From assembly GCF_035918395.1 (NCBI RefSeq), contig NZ_CP142362.1, forward strand, positions 1,587,501-1,651,500: 64,000 nt of DNA, read 5' to 3'. The notes under the pieces were generated by a model. That model made no database searches and was not told the origin of the DNA. It saw only the letters and a program-made list of their open reading frames with translations. Of the stretch, positions 17,989 through 26,534 are shown in pieces. This stretch comes from Mycolicibacterium sp. ND9-15 (lineage in GTDB: Bacteria; Actinomycetota; Actinomycetes; Mycobacteriales; Mycobacteriaceae). Within the stretch, counting starts at the first letter, position 1, and every line of letters starts with the position of its first letter. The position numbers and the translations under genes are program-made.

Positions 17989-18753
17989 TCGCCTTCATCG
18001 ACGCCAATCGCGATGAATTCGGGGTCGGGCCCATCTGCACCGTCCTGCGATCTGCAGGGGTGTCGATGGCCCCGAGCACCTACTACGACGCCATGAGCCG
18101 GCCACCGTCGCGGCGGGCCCCACGCGATGCGGTCCTGGGCCCGGTGTTGGTGGCGCTCTGGGGTCCGCAAGCTGTGGAAAGCGGCACGTCGGGCCGGCCA
18201 CGACGTGGGCCGTGACCAGGTGGCCCGCCTGATGCGCACGGCCGGCATCGAAGGTGCGCGCCGCGGTAAACGGGTCAAGACCACCCGATCCGATCCGGCC
18301 GCTGATCGGCATCCCGATCTGGTCGGGCGTGACTTCACCGCGTCGGCGCCCAACCAGCTCTGGGTGACCGACCTGACATTCGTACCGACCTGGGCCGGAG
18401 TGGCCTACGCGTGCTTCCTCATCGACGCGTACAGCAGGATGATCGTGGGGCTGGCGCGTCGCCGCGCACATGCGCACCACCATGGTCCTCGACGCGATTG
18501 AGATGGCGCGCTGGTCCCGCGGAATTCTGTTGCCCGGCTTGAACATGTCACTCGGATGTCGGATCTCAGTTCACCTCGATCCGATACGACGAACGACTCG
18601 CCGAGATCGGCGCGGTGCCCTCCATCGGATCGGTTGGCGACAGCCTGTTGACCGGCAATCAGTAGCCGTTGAGCCACGTAAATGACACGCCGACAAGGGA
18701 ATTGCTTGACCGTTGTGGGCGGCGGGGTTGCACTTGTCTCATGACGGATCAGC

Positions 18754-19817
18754 ATGAGCTGCATCTGGAAACCCGAAGTCGCCTGGGTGTTATCCGGGTC
18801 GGGTGCCGGAAAGTACGCGTTGGTCAACGAGTATCTCGGCTATCTCGCCGACCGGAACTATTCACCCCGGACCTTGCGTGCCTATGGCTATGACTTGCTT
18901 GCGTTCTGCCGTTGGCTGGGCAGCGTGGACCTCGAGTTGGGTTTGTGACCACTGAGACCGTGCTCGACTTCATGCGGTATTGGCGCCAGACACCGATCGC
19001 GGGACGGCCGGCCAATGTGGTGTCGATGACCGGCAAGCGGCTCGACCGCTATTCCTCGACCACCATCAATCACCGCCTGGCCGCGCTGACGGGGCTGTTC
19101 ACCTTCCGTACGCTGCGCGAACCCGACCTTGGTAACCCGATCCCCAGCGGCCGCGAAGCGCGGCGGGGCAGCGCCGAAGAACGCAACGGACTCCTCGGAC
19201 ACTTGGTTCGGCCGAAACGGCGATCAGCGCTACGTTTACGCGAGCCGCGACGGCTGCCGAGGTCGCTGGATCGCCGCGAGACTGCGGATCTGTCGTCGAG
19301 CCTGCGGACGTGGCGCGACCGGTCCCTGGCTGGTCTGATGTTGTTGTCCGGGTTGAGATCCGGGGAATTGCTTACTCTCGATGTCACCGACGTCGATATG
19401 GGTGCTCGTTGGGTTCGGGTGATGGGCAAGGGCGCCAAGGAGCGCCGGGTGCCCCTCGATATCGAGGTCGCGGGTCTGATCCAAACCTATCTGCTCACCG
19501 AAAGACCCGAATCGACGAGCACCCGGCTGTTCCTGGTCGCCAAAGGCCCGCACCGGGGCCAGCCGTTGACCGCGGCCGGGCTTCGTACCATCTTCCGTTA
19601 CCACCGGCGCAAATCAGGTGTGCTCGTCGGTCACGCGCACGCATTGCGTCACACGTTCGGCACCGCGATGGCCGAAGCCGGTGTGGACCTTGCGGTGATG
19701 CAGGCGCTGCTCGGGCATGCCCACGTGGACACCACGGCCCGCTACATCCATTTGGCACCCCCACATGTGAAGGCGGAATTCGATGCTGCCCGCACACGAT
19801 TACGCGCCCGCACCTGA
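18754..19817 (+). pseudogene. TnpA-like tyrosine recombinase, one frameshift
   Basis: The N-terminal core-binding part (YLGYLADRNYSPRTLRAYGY) runs to about 18945, where GAGTTGGGTTTGTGA stops it. The rest continues in the next frame as VTTETVLDFMRYWRQTP to the end. The catalytic domain is complete: Arg in LLSGLRSGELLTLD, HALRHTFGTAMAEAG (HxxR), LLGHAHVDTTARYIHL (His and Tyr). A single-base change would restore about 350 residues. The 3' end overlaps tnpB by 35 bp, as in related operons. Confidence 0.8.
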
Positions 19818-21686
19818 GACGCCGGCGGCGATCTATGCCGCCTACCTGGTGCATCTGAAGCGACGGGACCGCGGCAATACCGCCTACTCCCAGGCCGCCC
19901 GGTCGTTCCTGCGACGCTGGCCACAGGTCCAGGCGTGGGTCGATGTCCCACTCGATGAGCAGTTGGCGGCGAACTGCTCGACCCGGCCGTTCATCACTTT
20001 CTTGATGGTCAGCAGACGACTGCAATCGGGCTACGACTATCTCGTATACCGCAAACTGTCGAGCCTGTGGCACGAACTGACCGACAGTTGTCTGCAACCT
20101 GATCTCGATCAGTCCTCTCCGCTGCAATGGAATTGGGATTCACCCAGCGGGTCGCCTCGGCGATCGGGTCACAAATCATCGCCCGACTGTTGATTCAGAC
20201 CGGCCGGCCCTTGACCGATCTGCGTGAGAATGATCTGCAGGAGCTGTTGCATGCCTGCGATGTGCGTCAGGCGCGGACCGGGCGAACGGCGCGGCACTAT
20301 CGCAGCACCACTCACAGTGCCCGCCAGATTCTGTTTCACCTGGGCGTACTCGACAAACAGACACCACCAGCTGTCGCCGCCGCTGTGTCCCTCGAGGAGC
20401 GCATGGCCGATGTTCCTGCAGCGCTGCGCCCCGCGTTCGTGGCCTATCTGAAACGTAAACACGCCACCTGCGTGCCCAAGACGGTCAGCAGCCTGGCCAC
20501 ACGACTGGCGCATTTCGGCAGATACCTCGCTGCCGCGGATCCCACCCTGACGTCCTTGTCGCACCTGGACCGACGTCGCCACATCGAACCGTTCATCACT
20601 TCGCTGGCCACTGCGGTCAACAGCGTCACAGGTGAGCCGATCACCGTCGCCGACCGGATCCGACGCATTCATGCAGTCGGGAATTTCCTCGCCGAGATCA
20701 CCGAATGGGGATGGGACGACGCACCACCGCGGCGACTGATCTTTCGCACCGATCTCCCTCGCCCGCAACGCTTGCTGCCCCGATACCTGCCCGTAGACGC
20801 GGACCGCAAACTCACTGCAGCACTAGCAGAGTCGCCCTATCGACTCGCCGCCGATGCGCTGTTGGTGCAGCGGGCATGCGGGCTGCGCATCGGCGAACTC
20901 CTCGACCTCGAACTGGACTGCGTTCATGAGATTCCCGGGCAAGGATCCTGGCTTAAGGTCCCACTGGGCAAGCTCAACTCCGAACGCATGGTGCCTCTCG
21001 ATGAGGAAGTCCTCACCCTCGTCGACCGCATCACCGCGACCCGCTCACCTGGCCGCCCCATGGTCCATCCCCGCACCGGCGCGCCGGCCGATTTCCTGTT
21101 CACCTATCACGGAAAACGACCCAGAACGCGGTACGCCAGGAGTTGAACCGGGCAGCGCAGACCGCCGGGCTAGGGCACATCACACCGCACCAACTCCGGC
21201 ACACTTATGCCACCGCCCTGATCAACGCCGGAGTGTCCCTACAGGCGTTGATGGCCCTGCTCGGACACCCAGATGAGCCTGCGCTACGCCCACCTCTTCG
21301 ACCGCACCGTGCGCACCGAATACGAACGCGCCCTGGACCTGGCGAAAAGCCACATCGGACCGTTGCCCACCACCGGGCCCCAGCTGCCGATCACCGATGT
21401 CACCGGCACCCGATGGAAGGACGCGCCGGCGATCAAATCACGGCTCGCCGGTGGCTACTGCCTGCGCGCACCCGCGCAAGGTTCATGCCCGTATGCCAAC
21501 ATCTGCGAGCACTGCCCAAGTTATCACACTGACTCCACCGATCTGGGAGTCCTTGCAGCCCAACGCATCGACGCACAGGATTTGGCCGCAGACGCAGAAC
21601 GACGCGGCTGGATCGACGAAGCAGACCGGCATCGCAAACTCGTCTCCCGACTCGATGCACTCATCGCCCAAACGGACACCGCATGA
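19783..21686 (+). pseudogene. TnpB-like tyrosine recombinase, three frameshifts
   Basis: Four frame segments join into about 634 residues, the Tn554 TnpB size. They are MLPAHDYAPAPETPAAIYAA to about 20130; ELGFTQRVASAIGSQIIARL to about 21115; NRAAQTAGLGHITPHQLRHT to about 21270; and MSLRYAHLFDRTVRTEYERA to the end. Catalytic residues are all visible across the segments: Arg in ACGLRIGELLDLELD, HQLRHTYATALI, LLGH and SLRYAHLF. The C-terminus holds a Cys-rich stretch (CLRAPAQGSCPYANICEHCP). Dead as written, unless the sequence has base-calling errors. Confidence 0.8.
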
Positions 21687-21985
21687 ACGAAGGCACCCTG
21701 GCCAGGGTCGAACGGGTCTGTGCCGAGTTCGTCACCAAGGGGCATTCGATCACCTTCACCGCCATCGCCGAACAGGCACAGATCGGCCGCGCAACGCTCT
21801 ACCGCGATCCACAACTACGCGCCATCGTCGACGAACACCGGACCCGACAAACAGACGCCCGGACCTTGAGCGGCCTGGCCACCGAACTCGCTCACCTTCG
21901 CACCGCTGTCGAAGCCCTCGCCGACGTCGTCAAACGCCACGAAGAACAACTCCGCAAGATCACCAAATCACCACACCGACGATGA
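21683..21985 (+). CDS. TnpC-like accessory protein (DUF6262)
   Basis: 100 residues with ATGA overlap to tnpB. An N-terminal helix-turn-helix (TFTAIAEQAQIGRATLYRDP) is followed by a coiled coil (LATELAHLRTAVEALADVVK and RHEEQLRKI). This is the third gene of Tn554-type recombinase operons, thought to influence transposition frequency and orientation. It is the only undamaged gene of the transposon. Confidence 0.8.
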   Translation: MNEGTLARVERVCAEFVTKGHSITFTAIAEQAQIGRATLYRDPQLRAIVDEHRTRQTDARTLSGLATELAHLRTAVEALADVVKRHEEQLRKITKSPHRR

Positions 21986-22280
21986 ACCATTCCACCCGGC
22001 AGCGGCGATTCATCGGACCCGATTAGCCGGTCAAAGCTACGACAACGCCCTCGCAGAGACCGTCAACGGCTACTACAAGGCCGAGCTGATCTACGGACCC
22101 GCCCGCAGCGGTCCATGGAAGACAGTCGAGGACGTCGAACTGGCCACCCTGGGCTGGGTGCACTGGCACAACACCAACCGCCTGCACGGCTACCTCGATG
22201 ACCTACCGCCGGTCGAGTTCGAAGCCGCGTTCTACGATGCCCAACGGAGCGACCAACACCTGGTCGAAATCCAATAGCCA

Positions 22281-22308
22281 GAGCCTCCGGGAGAACCAGG
22301 GCGATTCA
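22281..22308 (-). repeat. Right terminal inverted repeat of the IS3-family element
   Basis: Read on the minus strand: TGAATCGCCCTGG, TTC, TCCCGGAGGCTC. It lies 3 bp after the orfB stop. Confidence 0.9.
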
Positions 22309-22328
22309 CTGCGAACTTCCGAGCACTC

Positions 22329-22429
22329 TAGAACAAGTTGCCGACAGCTACGGCCCTGAGGTGCGCGCCTTGGCCTATGTGAAGCCCAGGGGTCGAGGCG
22401 AAATGCACCATAGAACACGTTGCCGACAG
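22329..22429 (+). repeat. Pair of short direct repeats between two insertion sequences
   Basis: TAGAACAAGTTGCCGACAG (22329-22347) and TAGAACACGTTGCCGACAG (22411-22429) differ at one base and are 82 bp apart. The 136-bp stretch between the IS3 and IS5 elements holds no gene. Confidence 0.6.
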
Positions 22430-22440
22430 GCTGTACCGAA

Positions 22441-23030
22441 CTAGGGCGTGTCTGATAAATGGGGTAGCCAGAGGGTGATGGCGCGTAGGACTGCTGCGCC
22501 GCGGTAGACGATGGCGAGTTTGTCGTAGCGGGTGGCCAATCCGCGCCATTGCTTAACGACGTTGAAGTTGCGTTCAACGACGTTGCGGCCCTTGTAATCC
22601 TCGGCGTCGAAAGCCGGTGGTCGTCCGCCGCGCGATCCTCGCCGCTTGCGGTGGGCGATCTGATCGGACGGTTCGGGAATCACTGCGCCGATCCCGCGCC
22701 GGCGGAGTCGAGTGCGGGTCACGCGGCTGGAATAGGCCCGATCCCCGCGGACGCGATCAGACGAGTACGCGCTCGGCCACCGCGGCGGCGGTCCACTTTC
22801 AAGTGCGCGAGCAAATGCTCGAACACCGGCCCGTCGTGGGCTTGGCCAGGGCCCACAAGCACCACCATGGGTCGTCCTCGGCCGTCGACGAGGTGATGGA
22901 TCTTGCTGGTCAGCCCGCCGCGTGAGCGACCGATACCGTGGTCAGGCGGCTCGACGCCCGGATTCGTGTAATTCGACCCAGCCCCCTGTGTGGCGGGTGA
23001 CGTTCGTGGCGTGCTGATGGGCGCGCGCAA
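22441..23030 (-). pseudogene. IS5-family transposase OrfB, frameshifted
   Basis: The first segment (22719-23030) has IGRSRGGLTSKIHHLVDGRG and LVGPGQAHDGPVFEHLLAHL (second catalytic Asp). The end of the protein lies in another frame (22441-22722) as RGRPPAFDAEDYKGRNVVER, then NFNVVKQWRGLATRYDKLA with the catalytic Glu. The shift near 22.75 kb is additional to the normal orfA/orfB slip, so this copy is probably inactive. The stop codon falls in the flanking CTAG. Confidence 0.85.
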
Positions 23031-23383
23031 TCGTGGAATCCACGGCCACCGCCCAATCGATGATCCCGGCCTCCTCGGCGGCGGCTAGCAACCGCGCCAA
23101 CACGCTGTCCCAGGTGCCATCGGCACTCATCCGTCGATGCCAGGTCCAGATCGACTGCCACGGCCCAAACGCCTCGGGAACATCACGCCAGGCGATTCCA
23201 CACCGATACCGATAGATGATCCCCTCCACCATCGAGCGGGCATTCTGGAAAGGCCTGCCCCGCTTGCCCGTCCGCACTGGCAACAGATCCTCGATCAACG
23301 CCCACTGGGCATCGGACAACAACTCGAATCGCGACATCCCTCAAGCTTCAGGCACAGCACCCAAAACCTTTGTCAGACACGCC
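22445..23383 (-). mobile_element. IS5-family (IS427-group) insertion sequence
   Basis: 939 bp with terminal inverted repeats GGCGTGTCTGATAAA (left) and, on the other strand, GGCGTGTCTGACAAA (right). Both ends are flanked by CTAG (22441-22444 and 23384-23387), matching the CTAG/TNA target preference of the IS427 group. It carries orfA and a frameshifted orfB. Confidence 0.92.
22942..23337 (-). CDS. IS5-family transposase OrfA
   Basis: 131 residues: MSRFELLSDAQWALIEDLLP, YRYRCGIAWRDVPEAFGPWQ and AVAVDSTIARAHQHATNVTR, the last carrying the first catalytic Asp. In this group the rest of the transposase is read from orfB in another frame by programmed frameshifting. OrfA appears intact. Confidence 0.92.
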   Translation of the reverse strand: MSRFELLSDAQWALIEDLLPVRTGKRGRPFQNARSMVEGIIYRYRCGIAWRDVPEAFGPWQSIWTWHRRMSADGTWDSVLARLLAAAEEAGIIDWAVAVDSTIARAHQHATNVTRHTGGWVELHESGRRAA

Positions 23384-23429
23384 CTAGCCAACTTCCGCCG
23401 AAGGCATCCCAGCAGGGCGAGCCCTACAA

Positions 23430-23464
23430 GTAGCTTCGTCCGGACAATGTCCGGACGAAGCTAC
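23430..23464. promoter_or_regulatory. 35-bp palindromic operator of the TacAT-type module
   Basis: GTAGCTTCGTCCGGACA, one central A, then the exact reverse complement: a perfect 17-1-17 palindrome ending 9 bp before the antitoxin ATG. This is the expected binding site for the DUF1778 antitoxin/GNAT toxin complex and must overlap the promoter. Confidence 0.85.
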
Positions 23465-23473
23465 ACTTAGCTG

Positions 23474-23761
23474 ATGAGCGATCGTGCAATCAGGCCCCGG
23501 CGCCATCGGCTGGAGGTTCGGGTGACCCCCGAGCAAGACGAGCTCATCCGTCAGGCGGCGGACCTAGAGGACACTACGGTGACCGCATTTGTGCTCGAGA
23601 CCGTCACATCGCGGGCGAAGCGCGTGGTGAAGCAGCATCAGGATTTGGTTCTCTCGAACCAGGCGTTCGACCGATTCATCACCGAACTCGATAAGCCCGC
23701 TAAGCGGGTACCGCAGCTGGTTGACCTGTTCAAGAACAACCCGAAGCTTCGGGAGGCGTGA
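23474..23761 (+). CDS. DUF1778 antitoxin (TacA-like)
   Basis: 95 residues: a ribbon-helix-helix N-terminus (RRHRLEVRVTPEQDELIRQA, then ADLEDTTVTAFVLETV) and a C-terminal toxin-binding tail ending LDLF-like VPQLVDLFKNN. TacA antitoxins bind their operator and block the acetyl-CoA site of the partner toxin. It overlaps the toxin gene by 4 bp (GTGA), with the palindromic operator directly upstream. The final residues PKLREA match the usual C-terminus of DUF1778 proteins. Confidence 0.92.
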   Translation: MSDRAIRPRRHRLEVRVTPEQDELIRQAADLEDTTVTAFVLETVTSRAKRVVKQHQDLVLSNQAFDRFITELDKPAKRVPQLVDLFKNNPKLREA

Positions 23762-24279
23762 GCCCTGCCCCGCGCCTCGTGCTCGAACGGCTGAGCGCGC
23801 ATCATGACCTCAGGAACTTCGACTCGGGAAACGCGGCACTCGCCACGTGGCTTCGCCGCCATGCGCTCGCATCGCAGGACATGGACTCCGCGCGGACGTT
23901 CGTTGCCACACGAAGTGGCCGTATCGTCGGCTACTTCAGCCTGACGATGGGATCTGTGTACCGAGCCGAGCCGCCCTCGAAGCTCGTTCGCGGCATGCCG
24001 GGGTATCCGGTCGGCATGGTGCTGCTGGCTCGGCTGGCCGTCGACCAGTCGCAGCAGGGACGAGGCATTGGCGCGTTACTTCTGGCCGAGGCGTTGCGGA
24101 AGGCGGTCGCTGCCGGTGAAGTAGCTGCCGCACGTCTCATCGTGGTGGATGCTGTCGACGAAGATGCGGCTGCCTTCTACCAGCGGCACGGTTTCATACC
24201 AGCACCCGAGAATTCGCTCCGTCTCTACCGCAGGATGAAAGACGTTCGCGCGAGCCTCGATTCGTCTGCCGGCGAGTGA
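23758..24279 (+). CDS. GNAT-fold toxin (TacT-like acetyltransferase)
   Basis: 173 residues from a GTG. The acetyl-CoA loop is SQQGRGIGALLLAEALRK, followed by ARLIVVDAVDEDAAAFYQRH, where the Tyr and Phe near the end complete the GNAT core. LERLSAHHDLRNFDSGNAAL at the N-terminus is typical of TacT-like toxins, which acetylate the amino group of charged tRNAs and stop translation. The gene is intact and is followed 4 bp later by the convergent helicase fragment. Confidence 0.92.
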   Translation: MSPAPRLVLERLSAHHDLRNFDSGNAALATWLRRHALASQDMDSARTFVATRSGRIVGYFSLTMGSVYRAEPPSKLVRGMPGYPVGMVLLARLAVDQSQQGRGIGALLLAEALRKAVAAGEVAAARLIVVDAVDEDAAAFYQRHGFIPAPENSLRLYRRMKDVRASLDSSAGE

Positions 24280-24283
24280 ACCC

Positions 24284-25190
24284 TCACGCCACCGCAGCCC
24301 GAGCTCCCAAGTACACCTCTGTCGGCATCTGCTTGTGCAGCCGCCAGGTGATCGCCATCGGCCGATCACCCTCATGGGAGACGTAGTCGGCGGCACCCAG
24401 GAAGATGTACGGCGCGGCACCAAGCGAGTTCGTCTTGGCCTCCCGGACGAACAACAGGATGTGTGACCCACGCTCGCGATGGTGGATGTACCGCTGCCCG
24501 GTCGGTGACGCCGACGACGTGGTCGACTGCGACTCCCAGTGGAATAGCTCCGGACTCAGTGCAAAGTCGCGGTACATGGTCGTTGGCGAGTAGTCCGTGT
24601 CGGACTTCTTGAGCGTGATCAGGAAGGCGTCTGCATTGGCGGCCTCGCACCAAGCCACCCCTTCCCTCATCGTGGCCGGCGTCCGCTTGTCTGACACCCA
24701 CCCAAGCGCGGCAAGGATCTCCTCACGCGAGTAGGTGGCATGGAGCGCCATCGGCACATCGGCGAGCTCCGGAACGGAGCCACCCAAGGCGTACGTGTTG
24801 CGGTCCGCCGCATCGAAAGAAATATCGATGACCTGCCGCATCTCCTCCCCGACCGCCTCGCCCTTCAGAACATCGAGCGCTGCTGCGGCACTGTCGAATC
24901 CACCGCCGTTGGGAAACAACGAATAGTGCAACATCGCCGCCAGCCGCTGCTCCGCGACGCTCGCATTCACACCGCCGCCGGCCAACAACGCCCGATAGGC
25001 ATCCGACCGTAGCCGGTCATCCACGTGCGCGAGAGCCTTGATCCGCTTCACCAGCTCGGTCTCCCGCGGCCCACGCTCGGAACTGAGCTTGCCGGCCTCG
25101 CGGCACAGCGTGGTCCAGGACCGGTCGCTGCGCAGAATGTCTTCCAACACGCGGCCAAATTCCTCCAGATAGGAGGCAAGACGATCGTTG
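24284..25190 (-). pseudogene. C-terminal (DUF3427) fragment of a PLD-DEAD defence helicase
   Basis: This fragment begins NDRLASYLEEFGRVLEDILR at the target duplication and ends GARAAVA, 296 residues past the junction. It includes the DUF3427 core: YSREEILAALGWVS, FLITLKKSDTDYSPTTMYRD, FHWESQSTTSSASPTGQRYI and LLFVREAKTN. The intact family ends with this domain, thought to be nuclease-like. An open frame continues upstream into the insertion sequence to 25534 but that part is IS DNA. Excision of the insertion sequence with one target copy would rejoin it to the helicase part in frame. Confidence 0.9.
25174..25190 (+). repeat. Target-site duplication, left copy
   Basis: AGGCAAGACGATCGTTG, identical to 26518-26534. 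In the helicase reading direction it encodes NDRLA. Confidence 0.9.
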
Positions 25191-25193
25191 TTC

Positions 25194-25244
25194 TGTTCGG
25201 GGACATCGCTGACAGTTGTATGTCTCGGGACATCGCTGACACTT
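25194..25244 (+). repeat. Left end of the IS481-like element: tandem pair of terminal motifs
   Basis: Two copies sharing the core GGGACATCGCTGACA, at 25194-25217 and 25221-25244, spaced 27 bp apart. The outer copy starts TGTTCG, the inner TGTCTC. Confidence 0.85.
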
Positions 25245-25270
25245 GAGTAGGGCCTGGGCCAGGATGGCTC

Positions 25271-26465
25271 ATGGCTCAGAAGGTGACGGCGATGGACATT
25301 CGGATGGCTTCGGCGTTGGCCGGCCAGGTCGACAACGTGGCGCAGTTCTGCCGGGACAGCGCGATCAGTCGACAGACGTATTACAAGTTCCGCAAGCGTT
25401 TCCGTGACGGTGGGATCGAGGGTCTGCAGGATCGGTCGCGGCGTCCGCTGACTTCGCCGGGGCAGACCCCGGTCGAGGTGGAAGACCTGATCGTGTTGCG
25501 GCGTAAGCAGTTGATCGAGGATGGCCGCGATCACGGTGCACAGTCGATCGTGTGGTCGTTGCAGCGCGAGGGTATCGCGGTGCCGTCAGTGTCGACGGTG
25601 TGGCAGATCTTGACCCGTCGCGGGGCGATCGTCCCGCAGCCACAGAAGCGGCCGAAGTCGGCGACCAAACGGTTTTGCTTCGATCGGCCCAACGAGTGTT
25701 GGCAGTCCGATTGGACCGGATGGACGCTGGCCGACGGCAGCGCGGTGGGCATCGCGGGCAGTCTCGACGACCACTCCCGGTATGTGGTGGGTTTGCGCGC
25801 GGGTGCCGGTGACGCGGACGCCGAGCTTGTCTGGGAGGTGATGCTGGCAGGCATCGACGAGTGCGGGATACCATCGATGTCGTTGTCGGACAACGGAATC
25901 GTCTACACTGGCCGCTTCCACGCGCATGAATCAGCTTTCGAGGTCAATCTGCGCGCTCTCGGGGTGCGGACCATCAACTCGACGCCGTTTCACCCGCAGA
26001 CCTGCGGCAAGATCGAGCGGTTCTGGCAGACGCTGAAGAAGTGGCTGTCTGCCCGCGATCCGGCGGCTACTGTCGAGGAACTCAACGCCCTGCTCGAGCA
26101 GTTCCGCACCTATTACAACCACCAACGGCCCGCACCGCGCGCTACGTGGCGCCACCCCGGCCGAGGCATTCAGCGCCACCGTCATGGCCCGCCCCGCCGA
26201 GCGTCCACTGCCCGCACCGGTGTTCGTCAGCCGCCGCACCGTCGGAGAGAAGTCGGGACAGGTGTTCGTCGCGCCCTACAAGGTCAACGTCGGGCTGCGC
26301 TGGGCCGGCCACGACTGCGATGTCATCCGCGACGGCGAGCACATCACCATCTTCAGCGGCAACCGACTCGTGCGCACTCTCACTGCCGATCCCACACGCA
26401 ACTACCAGTCCATCGACAAGACCACCCGCACCTATCGCACCCGCGAGCCCAAACCGGCATCATGA
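25271..26465 (+). pseudogene. IS481-family DDE transposase, one frameshift
   Basis: N-terminal helix-turn-helix FCRDSAISRQTYYKFRKRFR and GIEGLQDRSRRP, then an RNase H-like core. The core shows ECWQSDWTGWTLADG (Asp), MSLSDNGIVYTG (Asp) and NSTPFHPQTCGKIERFWQTL (Glu). Near 26.13 kb an extra base in the QRP codons moves the end into another frame. There it continues ATPAEAFSATVMARPAERPL and APYKVNVGLRWAGHDCDVIR to the stop at 26465. One base removed would restore about 397 residues. Confidence 0.85.
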
Positions 26466-26512
26466 GTGTCAGCGATGTCCCGAGACATAAGTGTCAGCGA
26501 TGTCCCGAGACA
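26465..26512 (-). repeat. Right end of the IS481-like element: tandem pair of terminal motifs
   Basis: On the minus strand, two copies with core GGGACATCGCTGACA at 26489-26512 (outer) and 26465-26487 (inner), the inverse of the left end. Confidence 0.85.
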
Positions 26513-26517
26513 CCACA

Positions 26518-26534
26518 AGGCAAGACGATCGTTG
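26518..26534 (+). repeat. Target-site duplication, right copy
   Basis: AGGCAAGACGATCGTTG, identical to 25174-25190. Confidence 0.9.

Larger units (their letters stand above)
18645..22034 (+). mobile_element. Tn554-like three-gene (TnpABC) transposon inside IS3 orfB
   Basis: The inserted 3.39 kb begins CTGTTGACCGGCAATC and ends GATTAGCCGGTCAA. TTGACCGGC at the left faces GCCGGTCAA at the right, giving short imperfect terminal inverted repeats. AGC flanks both sides (18642-18644 and 22035-22037). It carries two tyrosine-recombinase genes and a small coiled-coil gene in the TnpA, TnpB, TnpC order and sizes of the Tn554 family, and no cargo gene. Boundaries are inferred from the broken orfB reading frame. 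Confidence 0.8.
17988..22277 (+). pseudogene. IS3-family transposase OrfB, frameshifted and interrupted
   Basis: The 5' part (17988-18644) reads VAFIDANRDEFGVGPICTVL in one frame. It moves near 18.16 kb to a second (WKAARRAGHDVGRDQVARLM, then ASAPNQLWVTDLTFVPTWAG with the first catalytic Asp) and near 18.46 kb to a third. It then reaches HSDVGSQFTSIRYDERLAEI with the second Asp and stops after GSVGDS. The 3' part resumes at 22035 with SYDNALAETVNGYYKAEL, carrying the catalytic Glu, and ends VEIQ at 22277. The transposon inserted exactly between GDS and YDNALAE. Confidence 0.9.
17590..22308 (+). mobile_element. IS3-family element split by an inserted transposon
   Basis: Terminal inverted repeats at 17590-17617 and 22281-22308 bracket orfA, a frameshifted orfB and a 3.39-kb insertion. 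Without the insertion the element would be about 1.33 kb, normal for IS3. No exact target-site duplication is visible outside the repeats. OrfB is broken both by frameshifts and by the insertion, so the element is dead unless complemented. Confidence 0.9.
25191..26517 (+). mobile_element. IS481-like insertion sequence inside the DUF3427 helicase
   Basis: About 1.33 kb bounded by a 17-bp direct repeat of target DNA. Each end carries two tandem copies of a roughly 24-bp motif with core GGGACATCGCTGACA, inverted between ends. One DDE transposase gene occupies the middle and has a frameshift near 26.13 kb. Long target duplications (up to about 15 bp) are known in IS481-type elements. Confidence 0.9.
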
